64,000 nt of DNA from Flavonifractor sp. An82 (GCF_002159265.1 NZ_NFHG01000001.1:592027-656026), one strand, 5' to 3'. Shown: positions 1 through 9,249, counted from the stretch's first letter. Numbers and translations are program-made. Notes: a model not told the origin generated them from the letters alone.

Positions 1-705
1 GGCGGCCCCGATGAGCAGAATGCCGTGCATCCGGGTCATGGCGGCCAGCAGGCCCCATACCCCCGCCTGCCACCAGCGGTGGCGGCGGATGGCCCACAGC
101 CCTCCGGCGGTGGTGAGCAGGAACAGGCTTTCGGTCATGATGCCGCCGAAAAAGAAGGCATAGGGGTAGACCGACAGAAAGAGTACCGTCCGCCGGGCCG
201 CTCCCCTGCCCAGCTCCAGGGCGGCCAGTTTGTAAAGGAAAACACAGCCAGCCGAGTAGCAGACAAAGGAGATCAGCAGCCCCGCCGCCATAGTATTGCC
301 CGTGATGAGGGAAATCACCCGCATCAGCCAGGGATACAGCGGGAAAAACACGAGAAACAGATTTTTCCCGTCCTCCACATAGCCGGAATAGCCCAGCTCC
401 GCCAGATTGACGTAGTGCAGGCCGTCCCACCTCTTCCAGATCCACAGAAAGGAATCAGGGCCGGAACCGGGATAGAGAATGAAACAGGCGATCAGCCCCA
501 CCAGCAGAAAGACCGCAATGCGGAATATAAATGTAACGGTAAATACCTTTATACATTCTGTGCGGTCAGGGATATCACCTTTTGACACAGGTACTTTGGC
601 GGCCAGGGGCACCGGCAGGCCGGCGGTGGCCAGCCACCGCAGCACCAGGTACAGACCCAGGGCGGCCACCACGCCGGTGACCGCCAGGGTCCAGATCAGC
701 TTCAT
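1..705 (-). CDS. Mannosyltransferase-like (PIG-V type) membrane protein, partial
   Basis: The frame opens at ATG 705, overlapping the fmt stop, and runs off the window start, so the C-terminus is missing. About 235 residues are visible. They begin with a hydrophobic segment (MKLIWTLAVTGVVAALGLYL) and continue with several more probable membrane segments. The motif WKRWDGLHYVNLAELGY followed by FFPLYPWLMR resembles the loop of PIG-V/GT-C mannosyltransferases that use polyprenyl-phosphate sugars. It is the last visible gene of the yicC-to-fmt run and may be translationally coupled to fmt. The family call is by motif; the donor and acceptor are unknown. Confidence 0.65.
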   Translation of the reverse strand, partial: MKLIWTLAVTGVVAALGLYLVLRWLATAGLPVPLAAKVPVSKGDIPDRTECIKVFTVTFIFRIAVFLLVGLIACFILYPGSGPDSFLWIWKRWDGLHYVNLAELGYSGYVEDGKNLFLVFFPLYPWLMRVISLITGNTMAAGLLISFVCYSAGCVFLYKLAALELGRGAARRTVLFLSVYPYAFFFGGIMTESLFLLTTAGGLWAIRRHRWWQAGVWGLLAAMTRMHGILLIGAA

Positions 706-1652
706 TTCCCCTGCTCCGGCAGGGACAGCACGGTACCCGCCGCAATGGGATGGCCCCGCAGGTAGTCGGCAGCCTTCATGCGCTTGCCGCCGTCGGGCTG
801 GATCTCCTCCAGCCGCAGCACAGTGCCTTCCCCGCAGGCTACAACCAGCCCCTCCTTCCCGGCGGCCAGAACGGTGCCGGGGGCGGCGTCGGTGTGCTCC
901 TCAGAAACGACAGTTTTAAATACTTTACACCGCTTGTCTCCCAGGGTGGCCACGGCGGCGGGCCAGGGGATCAGACCCCGGACCTGGTCGTGGAGCTGAC
1001 GGGCGGTGCGGCCAAAGTCCATGGGGGACAGCTCCCGGCCCAGCATGGGGGCCAGGGTGGCTTTCTCATGGTCCTGGGGGGTGCGGGTAGCGGTACCGGC
1101 GGCGATCTGTGCCACCGTCTCCACCAGCAGCTGGGCGCCCAGCACGGCCAGCCGGTCGTGGAGGGTCACCACCGTCTCGTTGGGGTCGATGGGGGTGGCG
1201 GCCTGGGAGATGATGTCTCCCGCGTCCAGGTCGTGGGCCATGTGCATGATGGTGACGCCGGTCTCCTTGTCCCCGTTGAGTACCGCCCAGTTGATGGGGG
1301 CGGCCCCACGGTAGTTGGGCAGCAGGGACGAGTGGACGTTGATACACCCCTTGGGCGGTGCGGCCAGAATATCGTCAGGCAGGATGCGGCCGTAGGCGGC
1401 CACTACGATGAGTTCGGGGGCCAGCTCCTGGATCAGGGCCAGGGCGGTGCCGTCCCGCAGCTTGGTGGGCTGATGCACCGGGATGTCGTGGGCCAGGGCA
1501 CACTCCTTCACCGGGGGCGCCTGGAGCTTCATGCCCCGGTTCTTGGGCTTGTCGGGCTGGGTGAATACCCCGCAGATTTCATGGCCCGCCTGGATCAGGG
1601 CCTCCAGGGAGGGCACCGCGAAGTCGGGGGTGCCCATAAAGAGGATCCTCAT
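702..1652 (-). CDS. fmt: Methionyl-tRNA formyltransferase
   Basis: This 316-residue protein formylates initiator Met-tRNA using 10-formyl-tetrahydrofolate in the cytoplasm. The N-terminal formyltransferase fold starts MRILFMGTPDFAVPSLEALI. The catalytic residues are visible as N105 and H107 (in INVHSSLLPNYRGAAP) and D143 (in DLDAGD). The C-terminal half matches the tRNA-binding domain, and the length is typical. It overlaps def by four bases upstream and the mannosyltransferase-like gene downstream, so the three genes are probably co-translated. Pairing with def is expected because deformylase removes the group Fmt adds. Confidence 0.97.
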   Translation of the reverse strand: MRILFMGTPDFAVPSLEALIQAGHEICGVFTQPDKPKNRGMKLQAPPVKECALAHDIPVHQPTKLRDGTALALIQELAPELIVVAAYGRILPDDILAAPPKGCINVHSSLLPNYRGAAPINWAVLNGDKETGVTIMHMAHDLDAGDIISQAATPIDPNETVVTLHDRLAVLGAQLLVETVAQIAAGTATRTPQDHEKATLAPMLGRELSPMDFGRTARQLHDQVRGLIPWPAAVATLGDKRCKVFKTVVSEEHTDAAPGTVLAAGKEGLVVACGEGTVLRLEEIQPDGGKRMKAADYLRGHPIAAGTVLSLPEQGK

Positions 1653-2143
1653 GCCTCGTCCTCCTCCGCCATCAGCTCGTCCAGCTCCTCGTTGGTGTAC
1701 AGGCGGCCCGCCAGCTCAGTGAACAGGTGGCCGTCCAGGTGGTCGATCTCGTGGCAGAAGCAGCGGGCCACGATGTTCTCCCCCTCCACCTCAAAGAAGT
1801 TGCCGTTGCGGTCCTGGGCCCGCACCTTGGCCTTCAGGGGGCGCTTCACCACGCCCCAGCGGCCGGGAACGGACAGGCAGCCCTCAAAGCCCTCCTGCTC
1901 TCCCTCCCGCTCAATGATCTCCGGGTTGACCAGCTCCAGCATCTGGTCGTTGGCGTCCACCACAATAACCGCCCGGCGGAGGATGCCCACCTGGGGGGCA
2001 GCCAGTCCGGCGCCGTTGGCGTGGGCCAGGGTCTCCTTCAGATCGTCCAGCAGATCGTGGAGCTTTTGGTCAAACTGGGTCACAGGGCGGCAGGCCTTGT
2101 GCAGGGCGGGGTCGCCGTCGGTGAGAATGGTACGCAGAGCCAT
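1649..2143 (-). CDS. def: Peptide deformylase
   Basis: This 164-residue metalloenzyme removes the formyl group from the N-terminal methionine of nascent proteins. All three signature motifs are present: GAGLAAPQ (about residues 44-51), EGCLS (87-91, with the metal-binding cysteine) and HEIDH (131-135, two metal-binding histidines and the catalytic glutamate). It has no long insertion and a normal length. It overlaps fmt by four bases and lies 11 bases after the priA stop, within the same transcription unit. Confidence 0.97.
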   Translation of the reverse strand: MALRTILTDGDPALHKACRPVTQFDQKLHDLLDDLKETLAHANGAGLAAPQVGILRRAVIVVDANDQMLELVNPEIIEREGEQEGFEGCLSVPGRWGVVKRPLKAKVRAQDRNGNFFEVEGENIVARCFCHEIDHLDGHLFTELAGRLYTNEELDELMAEEDEA

Positions 2144-2154
2144 AATATTTCCTC

Positions 2155-4620
2155 CTAATCCAGAGGGTTCACGTCGGCGGTCACCGACACCCCTCGGTTT
2201 TCTTTATCGGTCTGGGCCGCCCGCAGCAGGGCGGCGATCAGTTCACGTACCGGCCTGGTGTTGGCACAGGCCATGGTCAGCCGGTAGCGGTAGCGCTCGT
2301 TGATTTTGGCGATAGAGGCCGGGGCGGGACCCAGCAGCTGGACCTCCAGATCCTGATAGGCGGGCAAGCGTAACCAGCCCTCCAGGGTGCGCCGCAGGCG
2401 CATGCAGGTCCGCAGCACCGCCGCCTCCAGCTTGCCGGAGGCGGTGAGCACAAACAGGTCCCGGAAGGGCGGGCAGCCCCGCAGCCGCCGCAGGGCGATC
2501 TCCTGCTGGTAAAAGGCGTCGTAGTCCTGGCGGGCGGCGCAGCGGATCACGTCGTTGTCGGGGGTAAAAGTCTGAATGATGGCCCGTCCCCCCTTCTCTC
2601 CACGGCCCGCTCGTCCCACCACCTGAGTGAGCAGCGAGAAGGTGCGCTCACCCGCCCGGTAGTCGTCCACGTACAGGGACTGGTCGGCGGAGATCACCCC
2701 CACCAGGGTCACGTTGGGAAAGTCCAGGCCCTTGGCCACCATCTGGGTGCCCAGCAGCACCGGAATGTTCTCCTGTTCAAACCGGGCAAACAGCTTCTCA
2801 TGGCTGTGGGTGGCTGAGATGGAGTCGGCGTCCATCCGCAGCACCTCCCGGCCGGGCAGGGCCTGGGCCAGCTCCTCCTCCACCTTCTGGGTGCCCGCGC
2901 CGATAAAGTTCAGCGCTCCCCCGCAGGAGGGGCAGGCAGGAGGCAGGGGCTGGGAGTGGCCGCAGTAGTGGCACATGAGCCGCCCGTTAGCCGAGTGGTA
3001 GGTGAGATGGACGGAGCACCGGGGGCAGGTGGGCACCTCGCCGCACTCCCCACAGGTCACCATCCGGCTGGCGCCCCGGCGGTTGAGGAGCAGAATGGCC
3101 TGCTCCCCCCGGCTGGCGGTGTCCTCCAGGGCACGGGTGAGCACGCCGCTGAGGTCGGTGCCGTTGCCCTCCCGCAGCTCCCCCTTCATGTCCACGATGT
3201 CCACCGGCGGCAGGGGCCGCTGGTTATACCGCTGGGTCATGGGAAAGAGGTGGTAGGCCCCCCTCCGGGCCTGGTACATGGTCTCCACCGACGGAGTGGC
3301 CGAGGCCAGCAGCAGCAGGGCCTTATGCTGGACGCAGCGGAATTTTGCCACGTCCCGGGCGTGGTATTTGGGCACGTTTTCCGACTGATAGGTCCCCTCC
3401 TGCTCCTCATCCAGCACGATGAGGCCCAGGTCCTTCAGGGGGGCAAAGACGGCGGAGCGGGTACCTACCACCACCCGGGCCTCCCCCGCCCGGATGCGCT
3501 TCCACTCGTCGTACCGCTCCCCTGCTCTCAGGGAGGAGTGGAGCACGGCCACCTGCTCCCCGAAGTGGGAGGTGAACAGCCGCATGAGCTGGGGGGTCAG
3601 AGAGATCTCGGGCACCAGCACCAGGGCGGTATTCCCCCGCCGCAGGGTTTCGTAGATCAGCTTCAGATATACCTGGGTCTTGCCGCTGCCGGTGACGCCG
3701 TACAGCAGAGCGGCGGCGGGCTTATTTTCCGCAGCCAGGGCGTTGAGGCCGTCAAGGGCGGCCTGCTGCTCTTCATTGAGGACCGGCTCCTGGGCCGGTT
3801 CCACCCCCTCCACGGTGATCCGGCGGTAGACCTCCCGCTTTTCCAGGGTGATGATCCCGCTTTTGGCCAGGGAGCGGAGGGTGGACGGGCTCGCTCCGGT
3901 AAAATAGCACAGCTCCTTGGTGGAGGCCGACCCGATGGAGCACAGCAGCTCTACCACCGCGTAGCGCAGGGGTGCGGTCTTTCGCTTGGCGGCGGCCTGG
4001 TCCAGGGCCTCCTGGGCGGGGACGGCCAGGGTGGCCACCTGCTCGGTCTTGTCCCCCACCCCACGGGAGGCACTGGTCTCCAGGGTGATGATCCCCTTGT
4101 CCCGCAGCAGCTTGAGGGCGGGGTTGGGGTCTTTGGTGCCAAAAGCCTCCCGGATGGTGGTCACATCGGCGCAGCCGCCGCCCGCGAAGAGCAGCTCCAC
4201 TATGCGGCGGGCGTGGTCCGACTTTCCGGCGGCCTCATAGGCCGCCTCCCGGTCCACCCCGTCGGCCACCTTCCACTGGTCCTGGAGCGCGTAATAGAGC
4301 CCCGCCGGCAGCATGGCCCGGGCGGCGTCGTACACGGTGCAGAACCACCGCTCCCGCATCCACAGGGCCAGCCGGATGGCCTCTCCGTCCAGCACCGGGG
4401 ACTCGTCCAGCAGGGTGAGCACCGGCTTCAGGGGGACCTCTCCCCCTCCGCCCTCCTCCAGGGCCAGCACGATGCCTTCGGTGTGGCGGTTGCCGGCGCC
4501 GAAGGGCACAATGACCCGCATACCGGGGGCCAGCTGGGGAACCAGCTCGGTGGGCACGGCGTAATCGTAGGGCTTGTCGATGGCGTAGGTGGCGGCCTTC
4601 AGGGCGATTTTCGCTACCAT
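2155..4620 (-). CDS. priA: Primosomal replication restart helicase PriA
   Basis: PriA reloads the replisome at collapsed forks. It starts MVAKIALKAATYAIDKPYDY, placed at ATG 4620 because GGAGGAG lies six bases upstream; ATG 4626 is the alternative and would abut that site. About 821 residues. The N-terminal DNA-binding part is followed by Walker A GVTGSGKT, a Walker B variant DEEQ (many PriA proteins have DEEH), and the paired zinc motifs CGECGE, CPRC, CHYC and CPSC. The helicase C-terminal part includes VGRAGRG. It lies after rpoZ; the coaBC gene often found between them in Firmicutes is absent. Confidence 0.95.
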   Translation of the reverse strand: MVAKIALKAATYAIDKPYDYAVPTELVPQLAPGMRVIVPFGAGNRHTEGIVLALEEGGGGEVPLKPVLTLLDESPVLDGEAIRLALWMRERWFCTVYDAARAMLPAGLYYALQDQWKVADGVDREAAYEAAGKSDHARRIVELLFAGGGCADVTTIREAFGTKDPNPALKLLRDKGIITLETSASRGVGDKTEQVATLAVPAQEALDQAAAKRKTAPLRYAVVELLCSIGSASTKELCYFTGASPSTLRSLAKSGIITLEKREVYRRITVEGVEPAQEPVLNEEQQAALDGLNALAAENKPAAALLYGVTGSGKTQVYLKLIYETLRRGNTALVLVPEISLTPQLMRLFTSHFGEQVAVLHSSLRAGERYDEWKRIRAGEARVVVGTRSAVFAPLKDLGLIVLDEEQEGTYQSENVPKYHARDVAKFRCVQHKALLLLASATPSVETMYQARRGAYHLFPMTQRYNQRPLPPVDIVDMKGELREGNGTDLSGVLTRALEDTASRGEQAILLLNRRGASRMVTCGECGEVPTCPRCSVHLTYHSANGRLMCHYCGHSQPLPPACPSCGGALNFIGAGTQKVEEELAQALPGREVLRMDADSISATHSHEKLFARFEQENIPVLLGTQMVAKGLDFPNVTLVGVISADQSLYVDDYRAGERTFSLLTQVVGRAGRGEKGGRAIIQTFTPDNDVIRCAARQDYDAFYQQEIALRRLRGCPPFRDLFVLTASGKLEAAVLRTCMRLRRTLEGWLRLPAYQDLEVQLLGPAPASIAKINERYRYRLTMACANTRPVRELIAALLRAAQTDKENRGVSVTADVNPLD

Positions 4621-4656
4621 GTCCATCTCCTCCCTACTTGCCCTAAGGACAGCCCG

Positions 4657-4692
4657 AGGCAAGCGACAGGCCGGAAAGTCTGTCGCTTGCCT
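4657..4692 (-). other. 13-bp hairpin between rpoZ and priA
   Basis: AGGCAAGCGACAG and its exact complement are separated by ten bases. There is no T-run after either arm, so it is not a convincing terminator. In the operon mRNA it would sit between the omega-subunit and PriA coding regions and could mark an RNA-processing point or damp read-through. Confidence 0.5.
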
Positions 4693-4707
4693 CTCATTCC
4701 TCTCATG

Positions 4708-4908
4708 TTAGGCCTCTTCTTCGTGAAGGTCCACCTTGCCCTCGGCCACCTCACGGATGGCGATGGTGACGGGCTTATCATCCAGAGAGATGCCGGCGTC
4801 CTCCGCCTCGGTGGCCACCTGACGGGCCCGCTGGGCCACCACGTTGACCAGCATATAGCGGCTGGGGACCTGCTGCAGCAGTTTATTCATAGGGGGTTCG
4901 AGCATCAT
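4708..4908 (-). CDS. rpoZ: RNA polymerase omega subunit
   Basis: This 66-residue protein is a small RNA polymerase subunit that chaperones beta-prime. The core motif is MNKLLQQVPSRYMLVNVVAQ followed by a short RAR segment and VTIAIREVAEGKV, typical of Firmicutes omega. The acidic tail LHEEEA is usual. AAGGAG lies upstream of ATG 4908; the internal ATG beginning MNKLL is an alternative start. It follows gmk by six bases, the standard gmk-rpoZ order. Confidence 0.93.
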   Translation of the reverse strand: MMLEPPMNKLLQQVPSRYMLVNVVAQRARQVATEAEDAGISLDDKPVTIAIREVAEGKVDLHEEEA

Positions 4909-4914
4909 AGCGTA

Positions 4915-5523
4915 TCAGACTCCTTCTACCAGATTCATGCGGTTTTTGGTGCGGCAGCCCTCGGCGGTGAGGATGGCGATGATCTCGCCCGCCGCGTCGG
5001 ACACCTTGTCGTTGACCACCAGATAGTCGTAATATTGGATCTCACGGTACTCCTCCCGGGCCTTCTGGAGCCGGCCCTGGATCACCTCTTCACTGTCGGT
5101 GGCCCGGCGGTGAAGGCGGCGGGAGAGCTCCTCAAAGGAGGGGGGCACGATGAAGATGCACACCGCGTCGGGGCACTTGGCCCGCACCTTGGCGGCGCCC
5201 TGCACCTCGATATCCAGCAGCACATCGATGCCGGCGTCCAGCTGTTCCTGGATCACCCGCAGGGAGGTACCGTAATAATTATGGACATATTCTGCGTATT
5301 CCAACAGCTCGTCGTTGGCGATCATCCGCTCAAATTCGTCCCGGGAGACGAAGTTGTAGTTGACCCCGTGCTCCTCGCCCACCCGGGGCTGCCGGGTGGT
5401 GAAGGACACGGAAAAGTGGATGTCCTTGCGCTCGCTGAGCAGTTCGGCGATCACCGTACTCTTTCCAACACCGGACGGACCGGAGAGCACGATCAGCGTG
5501 CCCCGTTCTTTCTTTCTTCCCAT
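4915..5523 (-). CDS. gmk: Guanylate kinase
   Basis: This roughly 202-residue enzyme phosphorylates GMP to GDP with ATP. The P-loop GPSGVGKS lies near the N-terminus. The GMP-binding segment FSVSFTTRQPRVGEEHGVNY is followed by the conserved aromatic and glutamate residues of the family. The start is ATG 5523, overlapping the remA stop; a TTG three bases earlier is less likely. It sits between remA and rpoZ as in Bacillus, linking GTP and (p)ppGpp metabolism with RNA polymerase assembly. Confidence 0.97.
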   Translation of the reverse strand: MGRKKERGTLIVLSGPSGVGKSTVIAELLSERKDIHFSVSFTTRQPRVGEEHGVNYNFVSRDEFERMIANDELLEYAEYVHNYYGTSLRVIQEQLDAGIDVLLDIEVQGAAKVRAKCPDAVCIFIVPPSFEELSRRLHRRATDSEEVIQGRLQKAREEYREIQYYDYLVVNDKVSDAAGEIIAILTAEGCRTKNRMNLVEGV

Positions 5524-5795
5524 CAAGGCGTCTCTTCCTCCTCTGCGGCTTCCGCGGTCTCCTTTCCGGCCAGTCGGCCGGCCACCGTCTCCGTCTGGAG
5601 GGCGGAGAGCACGATGTGGTCGCTGTCCATGATGAGCACCGCCCGGGTGCGCCGGCCATAGGTGGCGTCGATGAGGGTGCCCTTGTCACGGGCCTCCTGC
5701 ACCATGCGCTTGATGGGGGCGGATTCGGGACTGACGATGGCGATGAGCCGCCCTGCGGATACCATATTGCCAAAGCCGATATTGATCAGTTTCAT
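5523..5795 (-). CDS. remA: RemA/DUF370 extracellular-matrix regulator
   Basis: This 90-residue protein opens [20 protein letters not shown] and has the conserved [19 protein letters not shown] segment of RemA, a ring-forming DNA-binding protein that activates matrix and osmoprotection genes in Bacillus subtilis. The start at ATG 5795 is chosen over a longer frame because the upstream residues are unlike the family and overlap yicC. The tail is rich in alanine and glutamate. It lies between yicC and gmk, the conserved Firmicutes position. Its targets here are unknown. Confidence 0.9.
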   Translation of the reverse strand: MKLINIGFGNMVSAGRLIAIVSPESAPIKRMVQEARDKGTLIDATYGRRTRAVLIMDSDHIVLSALQTETVAGRLAGKETAEAAEEEETP

Positions 5796-5806
5796 CCGAC
5801 CGCTCC

Positions 5807-6685
5807 TTACTCGATGTTCTGGATCTGCTCCCGGATCTTCTCGATCTCGGCCTTGATCTCCACCACATAGCCGGCGGTCTCGATGTCGCTGCACTTGGAG
5901 CCGATGGTGTTGGCCTCCCGGTTGAACTCCTGGATCAGGAAGTCCAGCTTGCGGCCCATGGCTCCGCCCTGGCTGAGCATGTGCTCCAGCTGGGACAGAT
6001 GGCTGCGCAGGCGGACGGTCTCCTCGTCAACCGCCACCTTGTCGGCGTAGATGGCCGCCTCGGTAAGGATGCGGCTCTCGTCGATCTGAGTGTTCTGGAG
6101 CACTTCGTTCATCCGGGCCAGCAGCTTGGCCCGATAATCGGCCACAATGCCGGGAGAGCGCTCCTCCACCTTGGACACCAGGCCCTCAATGGTGGCCGCC
6201 CGGGACCGGACGTCCTGGCACAGCTTCTCCCCTTCCCGGGCGCGCATGGCGTCGAAGTCGTCCAGGGCCAGGTCCAGCACCGAGCAGATGTCGGCGGCCA
6301 GGGCCTCCAGGTCCTCCTGGGTCTTCTCCACCAGGAACACGTCCTGGAACCGGGACAGCAGGGACACGGAGATATCGTCCCGCAGACCGTAGGTGTCCCG
6401 CAGGTCCTTCAGAGCGGCAAAATAACCGTCAGCCACCGGCTTGTTCACCGAGATGGTCACGTCCCCGTTCTGGGAGGGGCCGATGGTGACAAACACGTCC
6501 ACCTTGCCCCGGGAAATACGGCTCTGGACCCGGCTTTTCACCGCGTCCTCGGCAAAGACATAGATGCGGGGCAGCTTGACGGTACAGTCCAGATAGCGGT
6601 TGTTCACCGAGCGCAGCTCCACCGTAATGGATCGGCCGTTGACGTTGGCCTCTCCCCGGCCGTAGCCGGTCATACTCTTGACCAA
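5807..6685 (-). CDS. yicC: YicC/YloC-family endoribonuclease
   Basis: This protein of about 292 residues starts [20 protein letters not shown], the hallmark N-terminus of the YicC family, and ends in a DUF1732-type region ([21 protein letters not shown]). Family members are endoribonucleases affecting sRNA and mRNA turnover. The start codon appears to be TTG at 6685; the ATG four codons later would remove the conserved MVKS. It leads the yicC-remA-gmk-rpoZ-priA-def-fmt operon and has its own promoter at 6756-6784. Confidence 0.93.
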   Translation of the reverse strand: MVKSMTGYGRGEANVNGRSITVELRSVNNRYLDCTVKLPRIYVFAEDAVKSRVQSRISRGKVDVFVTIGPSQNGDVTISVNKPVADGYFAALKDLRDTYGLRDDISVSLLSRFQDVFLVEKTQEDLEALAADICSVLDLALDDFDAMRAREGEKLCQDVRSRAATIEGLVSKVEERSPGIVADYRAKLLARMNEVLQNTQIDESRILTEAAIYADKVAVDEETVRLRSHLSQLEHMLSQGGAMGRKLDFLIQEFNREANTIGSKCSDIETAGYVVEIKAEIEKIREQIQNIE

Positions 6686-6715
6686 GTGGGGTTCCCCCTG
6701 TTCGCGTATAGTGTC

Positions 6716-6734
6716 TTCCGCCCCGGAGGCGGAA
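6716..6734 (-). other. Leader hairpin before yicC
   Basis: TTCCGCC and GGCGGAA flank a five-base loop in the short yicC leader. No T-run follows, so it is probably an mRNA-stabilising element or a weak attenuator. Nothing else is seen in the leader. Confidence 0.35.
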
Positions 6735-6755
6735 GGAACGCTTCATATCTTATAT

Positions 6756-6784
6756 AGTATACCAAACTACCGATTCTTCCGCAA
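6756..6784 (-). promoter_or_regulatory. SigmaA-type promoter for the yicC-fmt operon
   Basis: On the minus strand TTGCGG is followed after 17 bases by TATACT. The -35 element overlaps the last codons of the upstream membrane-protein gene (stop at 6767). The predicted transcript begins about 65 bases before yicC. Confidence 0.6.
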
Positions 6785-7306
6785 GACCCTGTCCACCCGG
6801 GCGGCGTAGAAGGCGATGAGCTTGGAAAAGCCCACATCGTAGATCACAAAGCCCACATTGCCTGCCAGGAAGACCATCCAGGTCTGACCCAGGGCGGCGG
6901 GCAGGAAGGGCAGAAAGAGAGCTTTCAGGCCGAACCACAGCACCGCCAGGGCGGCGTTGCACACCGCCAGCTTGCCTATCCACTCCAGCACCCGGCTGGG
7001 CAGCCGCTCCAGCAGGCTCTTGAGCATGGGCCACAGGCCGAAGAAGATGAGGTAGAGCAGGGCCGCGCTCTTGGCGGGGATGAGCAGCAGACCCAGGATG
7101 CCGGTGGCGGCGTAGCAGAAGAAGCCCGCCCCCAGGCCGGCGGACACCACCGCCCCCGCCGGGAAGATCCCGGCCAGAGCCACCACCCCCAGCTTGCCGC
7201 TGGGAGCCAGAAAGGCCAGATAGAGACAGATCAGGGACAGACCGGTGAGCAAGCCCACCAGGGCCGTCCGACCCGCGCCGCCGCGGTAGGAAGTGCGCCC
7301 GGCCAC
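6767..7306 (-). CDS. Polytopic membrane protein of unknown function
   Basis: This 179-residue protein is not recognised. It shows about four to five hydrophobic segments (for example GLLTGLSLICLYLAFLAP and AAGLGAGFFCYAATGILGLL-like stretches) and a basic C-terminus (RVDRVLRKNR). The start is GTG 7306, three bases beyond the J-domain gene stop, with GGGAACTGAG upstream. It is the last gene of the cdaA-cdaR-rseC-DUF5685-J-domain run. The size and topology suggest a small integral scaffold or transport component, but no motif supports a specific role. Confidence 0.75.
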   Translation of the reverse strand: MAGRTSYRGGAGRTALVGLLTGLSLICLYLAFLAPSGKLGVVALAGIFPAGAVVSAGLGAGFFCYAATGILGLLLIPAKSAALLYLIFFGLWPMLKSLLERLPSRVLEWIGKLAVCNAALAVLWFGLKALFLPFLPAALGQTWMVFLAGNVGFVIYDVGFSKLIAFYAARVDRVLRKNR

Positions 7307-7309
7307 GGC

Positions 7310-7915
7310 TCAGTTCCCGCAGCCGCCGCACAGGCAGTTGAGGCACATGCAGGCGGTACACAGATCGCAGGCGTCGGGGCCGCCGCCGTAGCCGTAGGGC
7401 CGGTAGGCCTGGCCGCCCTGGCGCATCATCAGCAGGGCCTGCCGGTACTCCGCGTTGGAGGGGTCCATGTTGCAGGCCATCTGGATATGCTGGGTGGCCT
7501 CATCCAGCCAGCCTTTCCGGTAGGCCAGAGAGCCGGTGAGGAAGTGCCACTCGGCGTCCTGATTGGAGGCGGTGCGCAGCAGCTGCTCGGCCCGGCTCAG
7601 ATCCCCCACGTTGATGGCCTGGCGGATCTGGTTGTAGAGGGCGGAGCCCCCCTGGGCACCGTACTGCTGCTGATAGCCACCCTGGTAGCCGCCGCTCTGG
7701 TAGCTCCCCTGACGGCCGCCGCCTCCGCTGCGCATCTTGGTGATGGCGTCGTAGGCCTGGTTGATCTCCTTCATCTTCTCCTCCGCCAGATCGGCCAGAG
7801 GATTGTTCTGATAGTTGTCCGGATGATATTTCCGGGCCAGATCCCGGTAGGCCCGCTTGATCTCGTCGTCGCTGGCGTCCGGTTTGACTCCCAGTACGCT
7901 GTAAGGATCGCTCAT
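7310..7915 (-). CDS. J-domain protein with tetratricopeptide-like middle and Cys-rich tail
   Basis: This protein of about 201 residues starts [20 protein letters not shown], chosen because AGGAG lies nine bases before ATG 7915. The first 60 or so residues form a J-domain with the HPD motif ([10 protein letters not shown]), which stimulates Hsp70 ATPases. A glycine/glutamine/tyrosine-rich linker follows. The next helices ([20 protein letters not shown], then a second repeat) resemble TPR units. The tail [19 protein letters not shown] holds seven cysteines and may bind metal. It overlaps the DUF5685 gene by four bases; such pairs recur in Clostridia. Confidence 0.88.
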   Translation of the reverse strand: MSDPYSVLGVKPDASDDEIKRAYRDLARKYHPDNYQNNPLADLAEEKMKEINQAYDAITKMRSGGGGRQGSYQSGGYQGGYQQQYGAQGGSALYNQIRQAINVGDLSRAEQLLRTASNQDAEWHFLTGSLAYRKGWLDEATQHIQMACNMDPSNAEYRQALLMMRQGGQAYRPYGYGGGPDACDLCTACMCLNCLCGGCGN

Positions 7916-8781
7916 GTACGTTTTCTCCTGTCTGTATGATTGGCGGCCTTCCATTGGCCGGTAAAAACCAGTTCCTCCACGGCGGGCAGACCCAGCCAGA
8001 GGATATTCTCCACCGTCTCCTGCCAGTGGCCCAGCTCCAGCAGCATCATGGCGGAGCTGGCCAGGTTCAGGGAGTGGCGCAGGGTGGTGCGCAGGGTCTC
8101 CCTCCCCTCCTCCGCCCTGCCGTCAAAGCGAGCGAGAATGGGATTATAGGCCCCGGTGCGCTGGTCCTCCTCCAGGTCGTCCCAGGCGTCCACCAGATAG
8201 ATCCACCGGCCCACGTGGTAGAGCAGCTGCTCCATGGCCCGGTCCCGGGCGCTGTCCCCCGAGGGGGGCGCCGCTCCGGCCAGCAGCCGGGCGAAGGTGT
8301 CCGCCGTCCGGTCCATGGAGGGGCATTTCTCTGCCTCAAGAGCGGTCAGCTCCTCCAGGCATTGGCGCACCTGAGCGTCAAACTCAGGCCGGGCAGCCGC
8401 CGCCTTCCGGTAGCCCCGGCGGAGCAGCAGGGAGAGCAGCCGGGCGGGCAGACCCCTGAAAAAGGAACTGTCCGCCACCGTGTCCCGCAGCTTCCAGTAG
8501 CTGAGGATGGTACCGGCGTCGGCTGCCGCGTCCACCCCGGCGGAGAGGACGCAGTTCTTCTTCCGGCACCACAGCCGGGCGGGACAGCGCCTGGCCGCGG
8601 GCTCCGGCTTGCTGCCGTCCAGCAGCATGGCCAGAAAGGTAAAGTCGTAGTTGAGGAACATCCGGGCCACAAAGCCGTGGCGTCTGCCCAGGGCGTGACA
8701 CACTCCGCAATAGAGGGCCTCGTAGTCCCGGTTCTGGCGTACCTTCAGTTCGTCCCGCCAGGGGCGCACATAGCCGAACAT
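7912..8781 (-). CDS. DUF5685 family protein
   Basis: This 289-residue protein opens [20 protein letters not shown] and contains [13 protein letters not shown], the signature of DUF5685. Further cysteines ([14 protein letters not shown]) and aspartate-rich helices ([13 protein letters not shown]) resemble an all-alpha fold. The Asp-rich motif recalls prenyl-synthase-like proteins, but no reaction is established. It overlaps the RseC-like gene upstream and the J-domain gene downstream, so the three are probably produced together. Confidence 0.85.
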   Translation of the reverse strand: MFGYVRPWRDELKVRQNRDYEALYCGVCHALGRRHGFVARMFLNYDFTFLAMLLDGSKPEPAARRCPARLWCRKKNCVLSAGVDAAADAGTILSYWKLRDTVADSSFFRGLPARLLSLLLRRGYRKAAAARPEFDAQVRQCLEELTALEAEKCPSMDRTADTFARLLAGAAPPSGDSARDRAMEQLLYHVGRWIYLVDAWDDLEEDQRTGAYNPILARFDGRAEEGRETLRTTLRHSLNLASSAMMLLELGHWQETVENILWLGLPAVEELVFTGQWKAANHTDRRKRT

Positions 8782-9209
8782 CAGTCGGCGGGGTTAATGG
8801 CGGTGATGCAGAAGGTGATGGAGCGGCTGCGGCGCACCTGCCGGTCCAGCAGCACCGCCAGCAGCACCCCTACGGCAAAGCCTACGCCGCCTGCCGCGGC
8901 GCTGACGCCGCCGCTCATTCCCAGGGCCGCACAGATGAAGTAGCCCAGGAAGAAGAGGAGGAAGGGCACCAGGTAGACCACCACGGCGGCCTTCAAAATG
9001 CCGCCGGTGGAGGACTCCACCCGCACCATGTCCCCGGGCATGGCCCGCACCGGGTTGGCGGCCATGACGGCCACGGTGGAGCTGACCATCAGCTCACTGC
9101 AACCGCCGCCGCACTTGGAACAGTCGTGGCCGCAGGCGGACTGGCGTTTCACCGCCACCTCCGCCCGGCCGTCTGGAAATACTTTGGTCACTTTTGCTGT
9201 CTGTATCAT
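8781..9209 (-). CDS. SoxR-reducing system protein RseC family
   Basis: This 142-residue membrane protein starts MIQTAKVTKVFPDGRAEVAV. A cysteine cluster (CGHDCSKCGGGC) near residues 26-37 is followed by a beta-rich segment and two membrane helices (VVYLVPFLLFFLGYFICAAL and a second one). This is the RseC/MucC layout. In proteobacteria RseC acts with Rnf-type electron carriers; in Clostridia its role is unclear, but it may couple to Rnf or redox sensing. It lies 40 bases after cdaR. Confidence 0.88.
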   Translation of the reverse strand: MIQTAKVTKVFPDGRAEVAVKRQSACGHDCSKCGGGCSELMVSSTVAVMAANPVRAMPGDMVRVESSTGGILKAAVVVYLVPFLLFFLGYFICAALGMSGGVSAAAGGVGFAVGVLLAVLLDRQVRRSRSITFCITAINPAD

Positions 9210-9249
9210 GGAATCACCTTTGTATTGGAATCGATCAGGTATTGTTTCC

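Noticed and set aside
2956..5661. A 901-residue open frame on the plus strand over priA, rpoZ and gmk
   Set aside because: It is antisense to three well-supported genes, has no family motifs and is histidine/glycine/leucine-rich, as expected from the reverse strand of GC-rich codons. The same applies to the very long plus-strand frames at 29025-32006, 32649-34295 and 34135-36537 and the minus-strand frame at 62132-63847.
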